NCBI GenBank assembly: GCA_934462715.1
Contig: CAKSIJ010000014.1
Location: 1-64,000, forward strand
DNA: 64,000 bases
Source of the DNA: an uncultured Clostridia bacterium
GTDB taxonomy: Bacteria; Bacillota; Clostridia; UBA1381
Direction: 5' to 3'
Both the position numbers and the translations under genes were made by a program. Positions within the stretch are counted from its first letter, which is position 1. Each line of letters opens with the position of its first letter. The notes under the pieces are model-generated. The model did not search any database, had not been told where the DNA came from, and saw only the letters and a program-made list of their open reading frames with translations. This document shows, piece after piece, positions 7,965 through 16,489 of this stretch.

Positions 7965-8672
7965 TTATATATTATTTTTTTCTTCCGCTTCACGCTCCGC
8001 CTGTGATTTTCTTAAATAAACAGGCTTCAGCTCATAGCAGGTCATTGTTTTTCCCTCGTCAAATAACCTTGCCGCCGCCGGAGCAAGTGCTGACGCCCTT
8101 TGCATATTTGCGCAGGACGGAGCAAACACCGCTTTATCGCCGAGAAGTTCTTCTATCACATCACGGTATGCCGGTACGCCGTCCCCGACAAAAACAGTTT
8201 TTTTATCCAAAGCGGACAGCTCCGAGCAAAGCTCCTCCACAGATATTGCCCTTGGGGCTTTTATTTCTTCAAGCTCACGGTTTTTCCACTCATAAACGGC
8301 ATTATATACCTGCGATCTTCTTGCGTCCATAATCGGTGATATTAGGTATTCGCAAAACGGCAGATTATATGCCATTGCCACGAGCGAGCTGACTCCGATA
8401 ACAGGCTTTGAAAGTGCGTGCGCCAACCCCTTTACCGTTGAGATTCCGATTCTGAGACCGGTAAACGAGCCCGGCCCCTCCGATACCGCTATAACGTCAA
8501 TATCCTCAAGCCGCATTTCCGCCTGTGCAAGTACCTTATCTATTATAGGCAAAAGCGTTTGCGAATGTGTTTTTTTGTTGTTTACAACCGCCTCGCAGAC
8601 AAGCTTTTCTCCGACGGTAACCGCTGCGGAGGCAACCCCTGCCGCCGTTTCGACCGACAATATACTTATCAT
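7965..8672 (-). CDS. tsaB: tRNA threonylcarbamoyladenosine biosynthesis protein TsaB
   Basis: About 235 residues, ASKHA fold. TsaB is the scaffold subunit of the TsaBDE complex that makes t6A37 in ANN-decoding tRNAs. Diagnostic stretches are ILSVETAAGVASAAV at the start and EGPGSFTGLRIGISTVKGLA. The start at 8672 is chosen because GGGAGGAACAAACG precedes it; an in-frame upstream extension lacks a site. The start region overlaps the end of tsaE, so the pair is co-translated. No separate rimI is seen here. Confidence 0.95.
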   Translation of the reverse strand: MISILSVETAAGVASAAVTVGEKLVCEAVVNNKKTHSQTLLPIIDKVLAQAEMRLEDIDVIAVSEGPGSFTGLRIGISTVKGLAHALSKPVIGVSSLVAMAYNLPFCEYLISPIMDARRSQVYNAVYEWKNRELEEIKAPRAISVEELCSELSALDKKTVFVGDGVPAYRDVIEELLGDKAVFAPSCANMQRASALAPAAARLFDEGKTMTCYELKPVYLRKSQAEREAEEKNNI

Positions 8673-8691
8673 CGTTTGTTCCTCCCAAGTC

Positions 8692-9129
8692 TTAATCATC
8701 ACGGCATACAGTATCGATTTCTATATACCTGAAGCTTTCATCTTTGTCATAGTCCTTGCTTACAGTAATATTGTAAACGTTGTCCGGCAATATATCGGCT
8801 ATGTTGTCCGGCCATTCTATAATTGTTACTCCGCCGCCGTCAAGGTATTCTTCAAAGCCGATTTCATACATTTCATCACTGTCCTCTATTCTGTAAACGT
8901 CAAAATGGTATATCGGCATGATACCTCCGGTATAGCAATTCACAATCGTGAATGTCGGACTGCTTATCGGTTCCGTCACTCCCAAGCCTTTTACAAGCCC
9001 CTGAACAAACGCCGTTTTTCCCGCACCCAGATCTCCTCTCAGACAGATCACATCTGACGGTTTAAGCATTCTTGCAAAATCGGCTGCAATTTTCTCTGTG
9101 TCACTCGGACTGTAAGAATTATACATCAT
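8692..9129 (-). CDS. tsaE: tRNA threonylcarbamoyladenosine biosynthesis ATPase TsaE
   Basis: About 145 residues. TsaE is the P-loop ATPase that drives turnover of the TsaB/TsaD complex. Walker A reads GDLGAGKTAFVQGL, followed by PTFTIVNCY, YHFDVYRI and IEWPDNI, all family marks. The ATG at 9129 lies directly after the fhs stop, so translation is probably coupled to fhs. A longer frame reaches into fhs (9171) but has no ribosome site. Confidence 0.94.
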   Translation of the reverse strand: MMYNSYSPSDTEKIAADFARMLKPSDVICLRGDLGAGKTAFVQGLVKGLGVTEPISSPTFTIVNCYTGGIMPIYHFDVYRIEDSDEMYEIGFEEYLDGGGVTIIEWPDNIADILPDNVYNITVSKDYDKDESFRYIEIDTVCRDD

Positions 9130-9130
9130 A

Positions 9131-10801
9131 TTAAAATAACCCCGATATTCTTCCGTTTTCATCAATATCAATATTCTCCGCCGCCGGTTTTTTCGGAAGT
9201 CCGGGCATAACCATTATGTTGCCTGTTTCAACAACTATAAAGCCTGCGCCGTTTGATACTCTCACTCTCGAAACGGTGATTTCAAAATTTTGCGGTCTGC
9301 CGAGCAAAAGCGGATTATCCGACAGCGAATACTGCGTTTTTGCCATACAAATCGGTTTTTTGTCCAAACCAAGCTCTTCAAGCCGCTTTATTTCCTTTTC
9401 CGCTTTCGGTGTGTAAACCGCACCCTTGCCGCCGTATATTTGCTTAACGATTATATCTACTTTTTCCTTTATTGATAAATCAACGTCATATAACGGAGCA
9501 TACTCCGACTCATGTCTTTCCGTTGCGGCAATAACCTTTTCGGCTAAATCCTTTCCGCCCTCTCCGCCTTTTGCAAACACCTCGGATAAAGAAACCTCAA
9601 CGCCGTATTTCGTACAAGCGTCAATGACTGTTTGCAATTCGGCGTCTGTATCGGTATCAAATCTGTTGAGCGCAACAACAACGGGGACTTTATACTGCTG
9701 CATATTTTCTATATGCTTCTTTAAGTTTTCAATTCCCTTTTCAAGTGCTTCTACATTTTCCTGTTTTAAATCGGTTTTTGGTATACCCCCGTTATATTTC
9801 AGTGCTCTCACCGTTGCAACAATTACCACCGCATCGGGTTTTAAGCCGGCAAAGCGGCATTTAATGTCCATGAACTTCTCAGCGCCGAGATCCGCTCCGA
9901 AGCCGGCTTCGGTAATCGCATAGTCAGCCGTTTTAAGCGCAAGCTTTGTTGCCATAATGCTGTTGCAGCCGTGTGCAATATTTGCAAAAGGTCCTCCGTG
10001 AATAAAGCAGGGCGTGTGTTCAAGCGTCTGTACAAGATTGGGCTTGATTGCTTCTTTGAGCAATGCGGTCATAGCACCCTCGGCATTCAGCTGTTTTGCG
10101 TAGACAGGCTCACCCGAACGGTTATACCCGATTATAATTTCTCCGATTCTCTGCTTTAAATCCATCAAATCAGCCGACAAGCACAGAATTGCCATTATCT
10201 CCGAAGCAACGGTAATCATAAATCCGTCCTCTCTCGGCACTCCGTTAACCTTGCCTCCCAAAGAAACGACAACATTTCTCAAAGCTCTGTCATTCATATC
10301 CAGAACCCTTTTCCAGACTATGCTTGTAACGTCAATATCCAAAGCGTTACCCTGATGAATATGGTTATCGATCATTGCGGATAAAAGATTATTCGCCGCA
10401 GTAATCGCGTGCATATCTCCCGTGAAATGAAGATTTATATCCTCCATCGGAACAACCTGGCTATATCCGCCACCGGCTGCTCCGCCTTTAATTCCCATAA
10501 CCGGACCAAGTGATGGCTCTCTCAAAGCAAGAACGCATCTTTTGCCCAAGCGTGACATTGCGTCGCCCAGACCCACAGTTGTTGTTGTTTTTCCCTCACC
10601 TGCCGGCGTAGGATTTATTGCCGTAACCAGAATAAGCTTTCCGTTTGGGTTACTGCTTGCTTTTTTGATAAAATCACCCGATATTTTCGCCTTATATTTC
10701 CCGTAATATTCAATATCGTCCTCAGGTATTCCGATTGCTTCGGCAATCTCCCTTATAGGCTTCATTTCGGCTGACTGAGCTATTTCAATATCTGTCATCA
10801 T
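9131..10801 (-). CDS. fhs: Formate--tetrahydrofolate ligase
   Basis: 556 residues, complete. It uses ATP to join formate and tetrahydrofolate into 10-formyl-THF, feeding purine and one-carbon metabolism. The P-loop is TPAGEGKTTTTVGLGDAM near residue 65. REPSLGPVMGIKGGAAGGGYSQVVPMEDINLHFTGD is the classic family block, here split for brevity at its Gly-rich core. AAGGAG stands 10 bases before the ATG. Formate could come from the glycyl-radical locus only if that enzyme were a true formate lyase, which its active site does not suggest. Confidence 0.97.
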   Translation of the reverse strand: MMTDIEIAQSAEMKPIREIAEAIGIPEDDIEYYGKYKAKISGDFIKKASSNPNGKLILVTAINPTPAGEGKTTTTVGLGDAMSRLGKRCVLALREPSLGPVMGIKGGAAGGGYSQVVPMEDINLHFTGDMHAITAANNLLSAMIDNHIHQGNALDIDVTSIVWKRVLDMNDRALRNVVVSLGGKVNGVPREDGFMITVASEIMAILCLSADLMDLKQRIGEIIIGYNRSGEPVYAKQLNAEGAMTALLKEAIKPNLVQTLEHTPCFIHGGPFANIAHGCNSIMATKLALKTADYAITEAGFGADLGAEKFMDIKCRFAGLKPDAVVIVATVRALKYNGGIPKTDLKQENVEALEKGIENLKKHIENMQQYKVPVVVALNRFDTDTDAELQTVIDACTKYGVEVSLSEVFAKGGEGGKDLAEKVIAATERHESEYAPLYDVDLSIKEKVDIIVKQIYGGKGAVYTPKAEKEIKRLEELGLDKKPICMAKTQYSLSDNPLLLGRPQNFEITVSRVRVSNGAGFIVVETGNIMVMPGLPKKPAAENIDIDENGRISGLF

Positions 10802-10851
10802 GCCAACATCACTCCTTTTTGCGGATTTTTTTATTTGCCGTAATGTAAAAA

Positions 10852-10878
10852 GGTGTCAAGAATTTCACCCTGACACCG
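10852..10878 (-). terminator. Intrinsic terminator after the coiled-coil gene
   Basis: GGTGTCAGGG and CTTGACACC pair around a short loop on the minus strand and are followed by TTTTTAC. It separates the coaD/coiled-coil transcript from fhs. Confidence 0.8.
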
Positions 10879-10893
10879 GTTTTACTTTATTGA

Positions 10894-11337
10894 TTATTTG
10901 TTATGAAAATAATTCCTGTCATCATTAACCTTTTTGAGCAGCATTTCAAGACGGCGTTCAACATCACCCAGTACATCGTCGGCATACTGATCACTGTCAG
11001 TTCTCAGCTTGCTTGCCTGTTCGTTAGCTTCTTCGAGTATTCTGTCTGCCTTTTCCTGAGCCTGTCTTACTATTTCGCTCTCATCAACCATCTGAATCAT
11101 CTTTGCTTCTGCAGTTTTGAGCATAGAATCGGCTCTGCCTTCTGCCTCGTTAAGTATTTTTTGTCTTTCTTCCTTAACCCATTTTGCTTCTTTAACCTCG
11201 TCGGGATATGAAAGACGCATTTCCTGAATAAAATCAAGAATTTCCTCCTTATCGATAAGAATTTTACCGCTCAATGGTACGGTTGACGCCTTATCAATAC
11301 TTTCTTCCATCAGATTAATAATTTCCATTATATCCAT
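10894..11337 (-). CDS. Coiled-coil protein of unknown function, ATP-synthase-b-like
   Basis: 147 residues, almost wholly charged helix. A conserved front (MDIMEIINLMEESIDKA...ILIDKEEILDFIQEMR) precedes a long coiled coil (about 50-140) rich in Glu, Lys and Ala. Clostridial genomes commonly carry this protein next to coaD and often label it ATPase because its helix resembles F0 subunit b or DivIVA-type coils. It has no P-loop and no membrane segment. The role is unknown; a scaffold or septum-linked function is a guess. It follows coaD by 17 bases in one transcript and ends at a terminator. Confidence 0.75.
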   Translation of the reverse strand: MDIMEIINLMEESIDKASTVPLSGKILIDKEEILDFIQEMRLSYPDEVKEAKWVKEERQKILNEAEGRADSMLKTAEAKMIQMVDESEIVRQAQEKADRILEEANEQASKLRTDSDQYADDVLGDVERRLEMLLKKVNDDRNYFHNK

Positions 11338-11354
11338 TTTTCCAGACTCCTCAC

Positions 11355-11831
11355 TTATTTATATTTCTTGATAATTTTTTCCTTAATTACAGACGGAATA
11401 AATCCGTCCAGTTCTCCGTGATACTTCGCAACCTCTTTAACCATACTTGAAGATATGTATGAATACTTGCTGTCAGTCATCATAAAGACAGTTTCGAACT
11501 CTGCGTTCAGCGCTTTATTTAAAAGCGCCATCTGAAATTCATATTCAAAATCCGCCACGGTTCTTAAACCCTTAATAATAACGCTCGCATTATTCTGTTT
11601 CGCAAAATCAACCAGCAGCCCGCTGAAAATATCGCAGGAAACGTTTTTGATATTTTCGGTTGCCGAATCGATCATTTCTTTTCTTTCCGCAGCCGAAAAC
11701 ACAGGGCTCTTGCTTGCGTTGTTTAAAACGCCGACGATTACCTTGTCATACAGCTTTGACGCACGTTTTATAATATCAAGATGTCCGTTTGTTATAGGGT
11801 CAAAGCTGCCGGGATATACCGCTATTCTCAT
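11355..11831 (-). CDS. coaD: Phosphopantetheine adenylyltransferase
   Basis: About 158 residues. It adenylates 4'-phosphopantetheine, the penultimate step of coenzyme A synthesis. MRIAVYPGSFDPITNGHLDI carries the nucleotidyltransferase T/HxGH motif, and KYSYISSSMVKE is the second signature. I start at the ATG at 11831, preceded by AAAGGAATGA. The frame is open further upstream but has no homology there. rsmD lies just upstream, the usual rsmD-coaD pairing. Confidence 0.96.
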   Translation of the reverse strand: MRIAVYPGSFDPITNGHLDIIKRASKLYDKVIVGVLNNASKSPVFSAAERKEMIDSATENIKNVSCDIFSGLLVDFAKQNNASVIIKGLRTVADFEYEFQMALLNKALNAEFETVFMMTDSKYSYISSSMVKEVAKYHGELDGFIPSVIKEKIIKKYK

Positions 11832-11975
11832 TTTTGTGATCATTCCTTTCCGTTCTTCAAACATAAAGCTTGTCCAAAAAGCCAGCGGCAGAGAACTGAT
11901 TCTCATTTCATTTGTATTTTAACTGTTTCGGAAGAATGTAAAAAATACAATTTCCGATCATAACTACCACGATTA

Positions 11976-12515
11976 TCACAGCTTGCGGTATACCGTAATA
12001 AATGTTCTTCCGTATTTTCTCTGTTTCAGTATTTCCAGTCCGTCAAATTCGCCGTGTTCATCGGTATTATCGCTTTCGAGAACTATAATTCCGTTCTGCG
12101 ATAATATACCGTTTTCCAATAACCCGGTTATTATCGGTGCGATTAAACCTTTGTTGTACGGAGGATCGAGAAAAACAATATCAAAGCCTCCGTTTGCTTC
12201 GGATATGAATCGCTGTGCCGTCATCGGTATAACCGCAGTTTCCGATTCAAACCTTAATGCCGAGATATTCTTTTTAATCAATCCCACAGAATGCACGTCA
12301 CTGTCGCAGATAACGGCACTTTCCGCTCCGCGGCTCAAAGCCTCCAAACTCAGCGCACCGCTTCCGCCGAATAAATCAAGAACCCTTGCGTCGGGGATAA
12401 AGGGCATTATCAAATTGAACATTGATTCTCTTACCCTGTCGGTAGTCGGACGAATATCAGTTCCGTCAAAGTCAAACAGCTTATGACCCCGTCTTGAACC
12501 GGCAATAATCCTCAA
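11976..12515 (-). CDS. rsmD: 16S rRNA (guanine966-N2)-methyltransferase
   Basis: 179 residues, SAM-dependent Rossmann methyltransferase. MRIIAGSRRGHKL, RPTTDRVRESMFN, VLDLFGGSGALSLEALSRGA (SAM loop) and the FLDPPYNKG catalytic motif identify RsmD. It heads the rsmD-coaD-coiled-coil transcript. The 314 bases upstream, to the murG end, are AT-rich and hold the murG terminator. Confidence 0.95.
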   Translation of the reverse strand: MRIIAGSRRGHKLFDFDGTDIRPTTDRVRESMFNLIMPFIPDARVLDLFGGSGALSLEALSRGAESAVICDSDVHSVGLIKKNISALRFESETAVIPMTAQRFISEANGGFDIVFLDPPYNKGLIAPIITGLLENGILSQNGIIVLESDNTDEHGEFDGLEILKQRKYGRTFITVYRKL

Positions 12516-12768
12516 ACTCCGACACTCCCTTCACAGGGAAACTGCACATAAAAACCATAGTGCAAAATATGTACATTTCCCGTATCCATACGCATAAACC
12601 GATATGCTCGGATAGTTATTACAATTATATATAATATATTGTAACTTAAAAAAGCAAAAAGGTCAACTATATTTATAAAAAAAATGTGATTTTTTTCAAA
12701 AAAATTACGTTTTGTATAATATATGTATGTTTTTTTACTCCAATTTGCATTATATAGCGATAAAAATA

Positions 12769-12824
12769 AGCCGTACACCTTGTTTTATACCGAAATTTTT
12801 CATAAAAAACAACAGCGTACGGCT
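12769..12824 (-). terminator. Terminator-like long hairpin after murG
   Basis: AGCCGTAC and GTACGGCT close a 56-base inverted repeat with a second inner pairing (TTGTTTT with AAAACAA). On the minus strand it is followed by TATTTTTAT. It lies just past the murG stop and probably ends the whole division/wall transcript. The rest of 12516-12768 is AT-rich with no gene I would defend. Confidence 0.65.
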
Positions 12825-12829
12825 CAATA

Positions 12830-13927
12830 CTATTTCTCTGTCAGTCCTTTTATAACGCCGTACAGCTTTTCAAGCGCATGAGGCTCTGCAAGCTTTTTAA
12901 CCTCGCATGACATATTATCGAGTGCCTTTTTATCCGAGGCAAGCTCGTTGATTTTATCATAAAGCGTTTCCGCCGTCAGCTCGCTTTCGCATATAACCGC
13001 AGCGGCACCCTTTGCTTCAAAGGCTCTTGCGTTCTGCTCCTGATGATTTCTTACAACATTCGGTGACGGTATAAGCACCGACGGCTTTTCAAGCACCGCA
13101 ATTTCGCTTACGGTAATCGCACCTGAGCGCGATACCACTAAATCCGCCGCCGCCATTGCGTCAGGCATATTGTCGATATACGGTACAACCCTTATATCAT
13201 CGGTCAGCTTCATATCCGCAAGCTGTGCCTTTATTTCCTCATAATTTCTCGAGCCTGTTCCGAACAGCAATTGCAGCTTTCCGTCGGAAATAAGCTTGGG
13301 CAGGATTTTAACCATATTATCGTTGATTTTCTGTGCACCCAGACTTCCGCCGAAAACAAGCACGAAAGGCTTGTCTGACAAACCGAGCTTTTTTCTCGAT
13401 TCCTGTTTATCCGCATTTAAAATTTCTTCTCTCACGGGATTTCCGGTAAGCACGCATTTTGAATGTTTTTTTATATACTTTTCGGTTTCCGGGAAGCTCA
13501 CGGCAATGCAGTTGACATAATTAACCGAGCCTTTTACCGTCAGACCGGGATAAACATTCTGCTCATGTATCATTGACGGTATTCCTAGTTTATGCGCCGC
13601 CATTATGACCGGACCGCTTACATACCCTCCGGTGCAGACAACAGCGTCCGGGGCAAATTCCTTAATTATCTCGCAGCAGCGTTTTCTCGATTCTCCGAGC
13701 TTTTTTATTACCTCTATATTTTTCAAAAGATTTCTTCTGTCAAACCCCCTTATATCTATATATTCAATATCATATCCGGCAGCCGGAACAAGCCTTGTTT
13801 CAAGCCCTCTCCTTGTTCCTATAAAAAGAGCCTCAAAATTGCTCTCATGCTTTTTAAAATAATCGGCAATCGACAATGCCGGGTTTATATGCCCTCCGGT
13901 TCCGCCGCCGGCAAACAAAATTTTCAT
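12830..13927 (-). CDS. murG: UDP-GlcNAc--lipid I GlcNAc transferase MurG
   Basis: 365 residues, GT-B fold. MurG turns lipid I into lipid II on the inner membrane face. MKILFAGGGTGGHINPALSIAD at the start is the acceptor-side glycine loop, and VLVFGGSLGAQKINDN plus SRSGAITVSEI and HQEQNA are the UDP-GlcNAc-binding signatures. GGAGG precedes the ATG. It is the last gene of this mra/mur cluster; ftsQ, ftsA and ftsZ do not follow. Confidence 0.97.
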   Translation of the reverse strand: MKILFAGGGTGGHINPALSIADYFKKHESNFEALFIGTRRGLETRLVPAAGYDIEYIDIRGFDRRNLLKNIEVIKKLGESRKRCCEIIKEFAPDAVVCTGGYVSGPVIMAAHKLGIPSMIHEQNVYPGLTVKGSVNYVNCIAVSFPETEKYIKKHSKCVLTGNPVREEILNADKQESRKKLGLSDKPFVLVFGGSLGAQKINDNMVKILPKLISDGKLQLLFGTGSRNYEEIKAQLADMKLTDDIRVVPYIDNMPDAMAAADLVVSRSGAITVSEIAVLEKPSVLIPSPNVVRNHQEQNARAFEAKGAAAVICESELTAETLYDKINELASDKKALDNMSCEVKKLAEPHALEKLYGVIKGLTEK

Positions 13928-14006
13928 AAATTACCTCCATAACAAACAGCCGATTCCGGCTATTCTTGCTTCCTTGCTGTGCAAGCATATATATTTTTGA
14001 TAAATG

Positions 14007-15233
14007 TTATAATCGGCTTCTGACCTTATACCTCGATACGTTTAACACAATTCCCATTTCAAGCATAAGCACCATGAGCGCCGAGCCGCCGTAGCTGAAG
14101 AACGGCAGAGTCATTCCCGTATTCGGCACTATCGCAGTAACAACGAGAATGTTGATAAGTGCCTGAATGGTAATCTGCGCCATAATTCCGACAACGGCAA
14201 GCGTTCCGAACATATCGGGAGCGTGAAGCGCAATTGAAATTCCTTTCATGATAAGCGCCGCAAAAAGAACTATAACCAATATTGCGCCGATAAGTCCGAG
14301 TTCCTCGCATATTACCGCAAAAATGTAATCGTTGTACGGTTCGGGAAGAAAGGTTCTTTTTTGAATACTCTGCCCCAGACCTCTTCCGAAGATTCCGCCC
14401 GAAGCAATCGCATACAAGCCCTGAATAACCTGATAGCCTCCCGACTGCGAATCCGCAAACGGGTTTAAGGCGGTCAGAATACGCCCTCTTCTGACGCTGT
14501 CGGTCATAACGTAAAGAACCCCGAAAGGAACCGACATAGCCACACAAGCAAACAAATTCTTCCATTTTGCGCCCGCACAAAGCATAACCACTCCGGCAAT
14601 TCCGCATATTACTATAGCTCCGCTTACGTGCGGTTCAAGAAACATAAGTATTCCAACGATTCCTATCCAGACAAACATAAGAAGCGTTCCCTTAAAGGTT
14701 CTTAAATCGTACTGCTTCTCCTGCGACTTTGCCGCCACAAAAAGTGCCATAACCGGCTTCATAAACTCTGACGGCTGTATTTCCATACCCACGTTCAGCC
14801 AGCGTGTAGCACCGTTATGATTTACACCCACTCCCGGAATTATAACCAAAACCAACAGTCCGATACAAACAATCATTGCAAGACCGACATATTTTTTAAG
14901 CTTTCTGTAATCGATTCTTGACAATACTATCATTCCTATAAATCCGAGCACGGCGAAAATCAGCTGTTTTTCCACGAATTTATATGAATGTCCGTACGTT
15001 CTCAGACTTTTCGGTGCCGACGAGCTGAAAACCATTATTATACCGAAGCTTACTATTACAATTACCAATGTAAGAAAATTAAAATCAAGCGCAGGCAGCT
15101 TTGACATAAAAACCGAACCTGTATTCTTTTTTTTCGTTTTTTTCACCGGGCGCTTGTATTCGGTATGCGTGGTATTGCCGTACCGTACGCTTCTTCCTCT
15201 TGTATCTCTGTAAATTTTGCCATTGTCTGCCAT
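14007..15233 (-). CDS. ftsW: SEDS-family lipid II polymerase, FtsW-like
   Basis: About 408 residues. SEDS proteins polymerise lipid II with a class B PBP partner, which this cluster also encodes. A basic cytoplasmic N-terminus (about 1-45, Lys/Arg rich) is followed by roughly ten hydrophobic segments. GVNHNGATRWLNVGMEIQPSEFMK, HVSGAIVICG, FVYGRG-type loop (FGRGLGQSIQKRTFLPEPYNDYIF) and the final FFSYGGSALMVLM are diagnostic. Its place between mraY and murG favours FtsW over RodA or SpoVE; SpoVE is the main alternative in a spore former. GGAGG precedes the ATG at 15233. Confidence 0.92.
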   Translation of the reverse strand: MADNGKIYRDTRGRSVRYGNTTHTEYKRPVKKTKKKNTGSVFMSKLPALDFNFLTLVIVIVSFGIIMVFSSSAPKSLRTYGHSYKFVEKQLIFAVLGFIGMIVLSRIDYRKLKKYVGLAMIVCIGLLVLVIIPGVGVNHNGATRWLNVGMEIQPSEFMKPVMALFVAAKSQEKQYDLRTFKGTLLMFVWIGIVGILMFLEPHVSGAIVICGIAGVVMLCAGAKWKNLFACVAMSVPFGVLYVMTDSVRRGRILTALNPFADSQSGGYQVIQGLYAIASGGIFGRGLGQSIQKRTFLPEPYNDYIFAVICEELGLIGAILVIVLFAALIMKGISIALHAPDMFGTLAVVGIMAQITIQALINILVVTAIVPNTGMTLPFFSYGGSALMVLMLEMGIVLNVSRYKVRSRL

Positions 15234-15304
15234 TACACTCCTCCGTTCCACAATATCCGCAAATTTCAATCTTCATTTTGCCGCTGCACAGCGGCTCAAA
15301 TCCC

Positions 15305-15414
15305 AACGTGAAAAAGATGCTTTTCAGGTCAGGTCGCCTTTTTGAGAGGTAACGGCGTATGTGTATACTCCTAACCTCGAAAAAAGGCAAGATGCGCTGT
15401 ATATTTTTCACGTT
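15305..15414. repeat. Palindromic intergenic repeat, family B, single copy
   Basis: 110 bp between mraY and ftsW, bounded by AACGTGAAAAA and TTTTTCACGTT. An inner stem pairs GCCTTTTTGAGAGGT with ACCTCGAAAAAAGGC around a TATGTGTATAC loop. The loop and inner arms match the tandem copies at 19447-19683 (TATGTnTATAC, AACC.CGAAAA, AGATGnGCG). The outer arm reaches the mraY stop codon. Confidence 0.75.
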
Positions 15415-16429
15415 ATCCTCTCATAAGAACCGGAATCAACGATACAAATGCCAGTACACACAGTATAAGGGTTACTGCCGAAAATACCAAAACAATTTTA
15501 TTTTCTTTCCAGCCGCACATCTCAAAATGATGATGAATCGGTGCCATTTTAAATATTCTTTTTCCGGTCAGCTTAAAGGACGCTACCTGTAATATTACCG
15601 ATAAGGTTTCAAATAAATACACAAATCCGGCAATAACCAGTATCAAAGGCATTTCAAGTCCGACGGCAATCACAGAAATTGCACCGCCGAGAAACAGTGA
15701 GCCGGTATCTCCCATAAATATTTTTGCCGGATATTTGTTAAAGAACAGAAAGCCGATACATCCTCCGGCGATTGCAATGGACATATACCCTGCGGCACTG
15801 TCACCTAAAGCCATGGCTGTCAAAGCAAAAAACAGGCTTACTATAACGGTAATTCCGGCAGCAAGTCCGTCCAGACCGTCCGTAAGATTAACAGCATTTA
15901 CCGTTCCGCATACAACGAACATAACAAACACAAAATACAGCCACCACGGCATTGTCACGGTATGATCCAAAAAAGGAATTATTATTTCCGACGTAAGCTC
16001 ACCCGTAAAGCGCAGAATCAATATGTATATAAAGGATAATACAGCCTGAAGCAAAAATTTCTGTGAAGCGGTAAGTCCCATGTTTCGCTTTTTTACAACC
16101 TTTACATAATCATCTATAAAACCGATAATTCCGTAGCCGAGCGTTATAATAAGCATAACAAGAAGCTTTACGTCCTTTTTTATTAAAATCGCAATCAATG
16201 TACTCACCGTAACGGCAATTATAAACATTATTCCGCCCATGGTCGGGGTGCCGCTTTTTTTCATATGCCACTTCGGTCCGTCCTCCAATATCTGCTGACC
16301 GAATTTCAGCTTGTGCAGCCACGGTATAAGTACCGGGCCTGTTACAACCGTTATCAGAACAGACATTGCAAACACAATAAGGTATCCTATATCCGCACCG
16401 TTTTTTATCAATTCCGTTAATCCGCTCAT
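15413..16429 (-). CDS. mraY: Phospho-N-acetylmuramoyl-pentapeptide-transferase
   Basis: 338 residues with about ten membrane helices. MraY transfers phospho-MurNAc-pentapeptide to undecaprenyl phosphate, giving lipid I. KSGTPTMGGIMF, GFIDDYVKVVKKRNMGL (paired aspartates), NLTDGLDGLAAG, FMGDTGSLFLGG and PIHHHFEMCGWKENK are the family blocks. It lies between murF and ftsW, the standard position. The stop codon falls inside the palindromic repeat. Confidence 0.97.
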   Translation of the reverse strand: MSGLTELIKNGADIGYLIVFAMSVLITVVTGPVLIPWLHKLKFGQQILEDGPKWHMKKSGTPTMGGIMFIIAVTVSTLIAILIKKDVKLLVMLIITLGYGIIGFIDDYVKVVKKRNMGLTASQKFLLQAVLSFIYILILRFTGELTSEIIIPFLDHTVTMPWWLYFVFVMFVVCGTVNAVNLTDGLDGLAAGITVIVSLFFALTAMALGDSAAGYMSIAIAGGCIGFLFFNKYPAKIFMGDTGSLFLGGAISVIAVGLEMPLILVIAGFVYLFETLSVILQVASFKLTGKRIFKMAPIHHHFEMCGWKENKIVLVFSAVTLILCVLAFVSLIPVLMRG

Positions 16430-16489
16430 TTTTCTCTGTTAACTCCTTTTTGCAAAAATCTCACCGAAGCAAGGCTATCTGATTTTTAA

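Noticed and set aside
12512..12778. 88-codon minus-strand frame between rsmD and murG
   Set aside because: AT-rich, no ribosome site, aromatic-rich sequence with no family resemblance; it overlaps the rsmD start and the murG terminator.
14059..14607. 182-codon minus-strand frame inside ftsW
   Set aside because: Arg/Ser/Gly/Cys-rich shadow of the ftsW coding sequence in another frame.
15085..15411. 108-codon frame between mraY and ftsW
   Set aside because: It covers the palindromic repeat and then the ftsW start in another frame; no coding signals.
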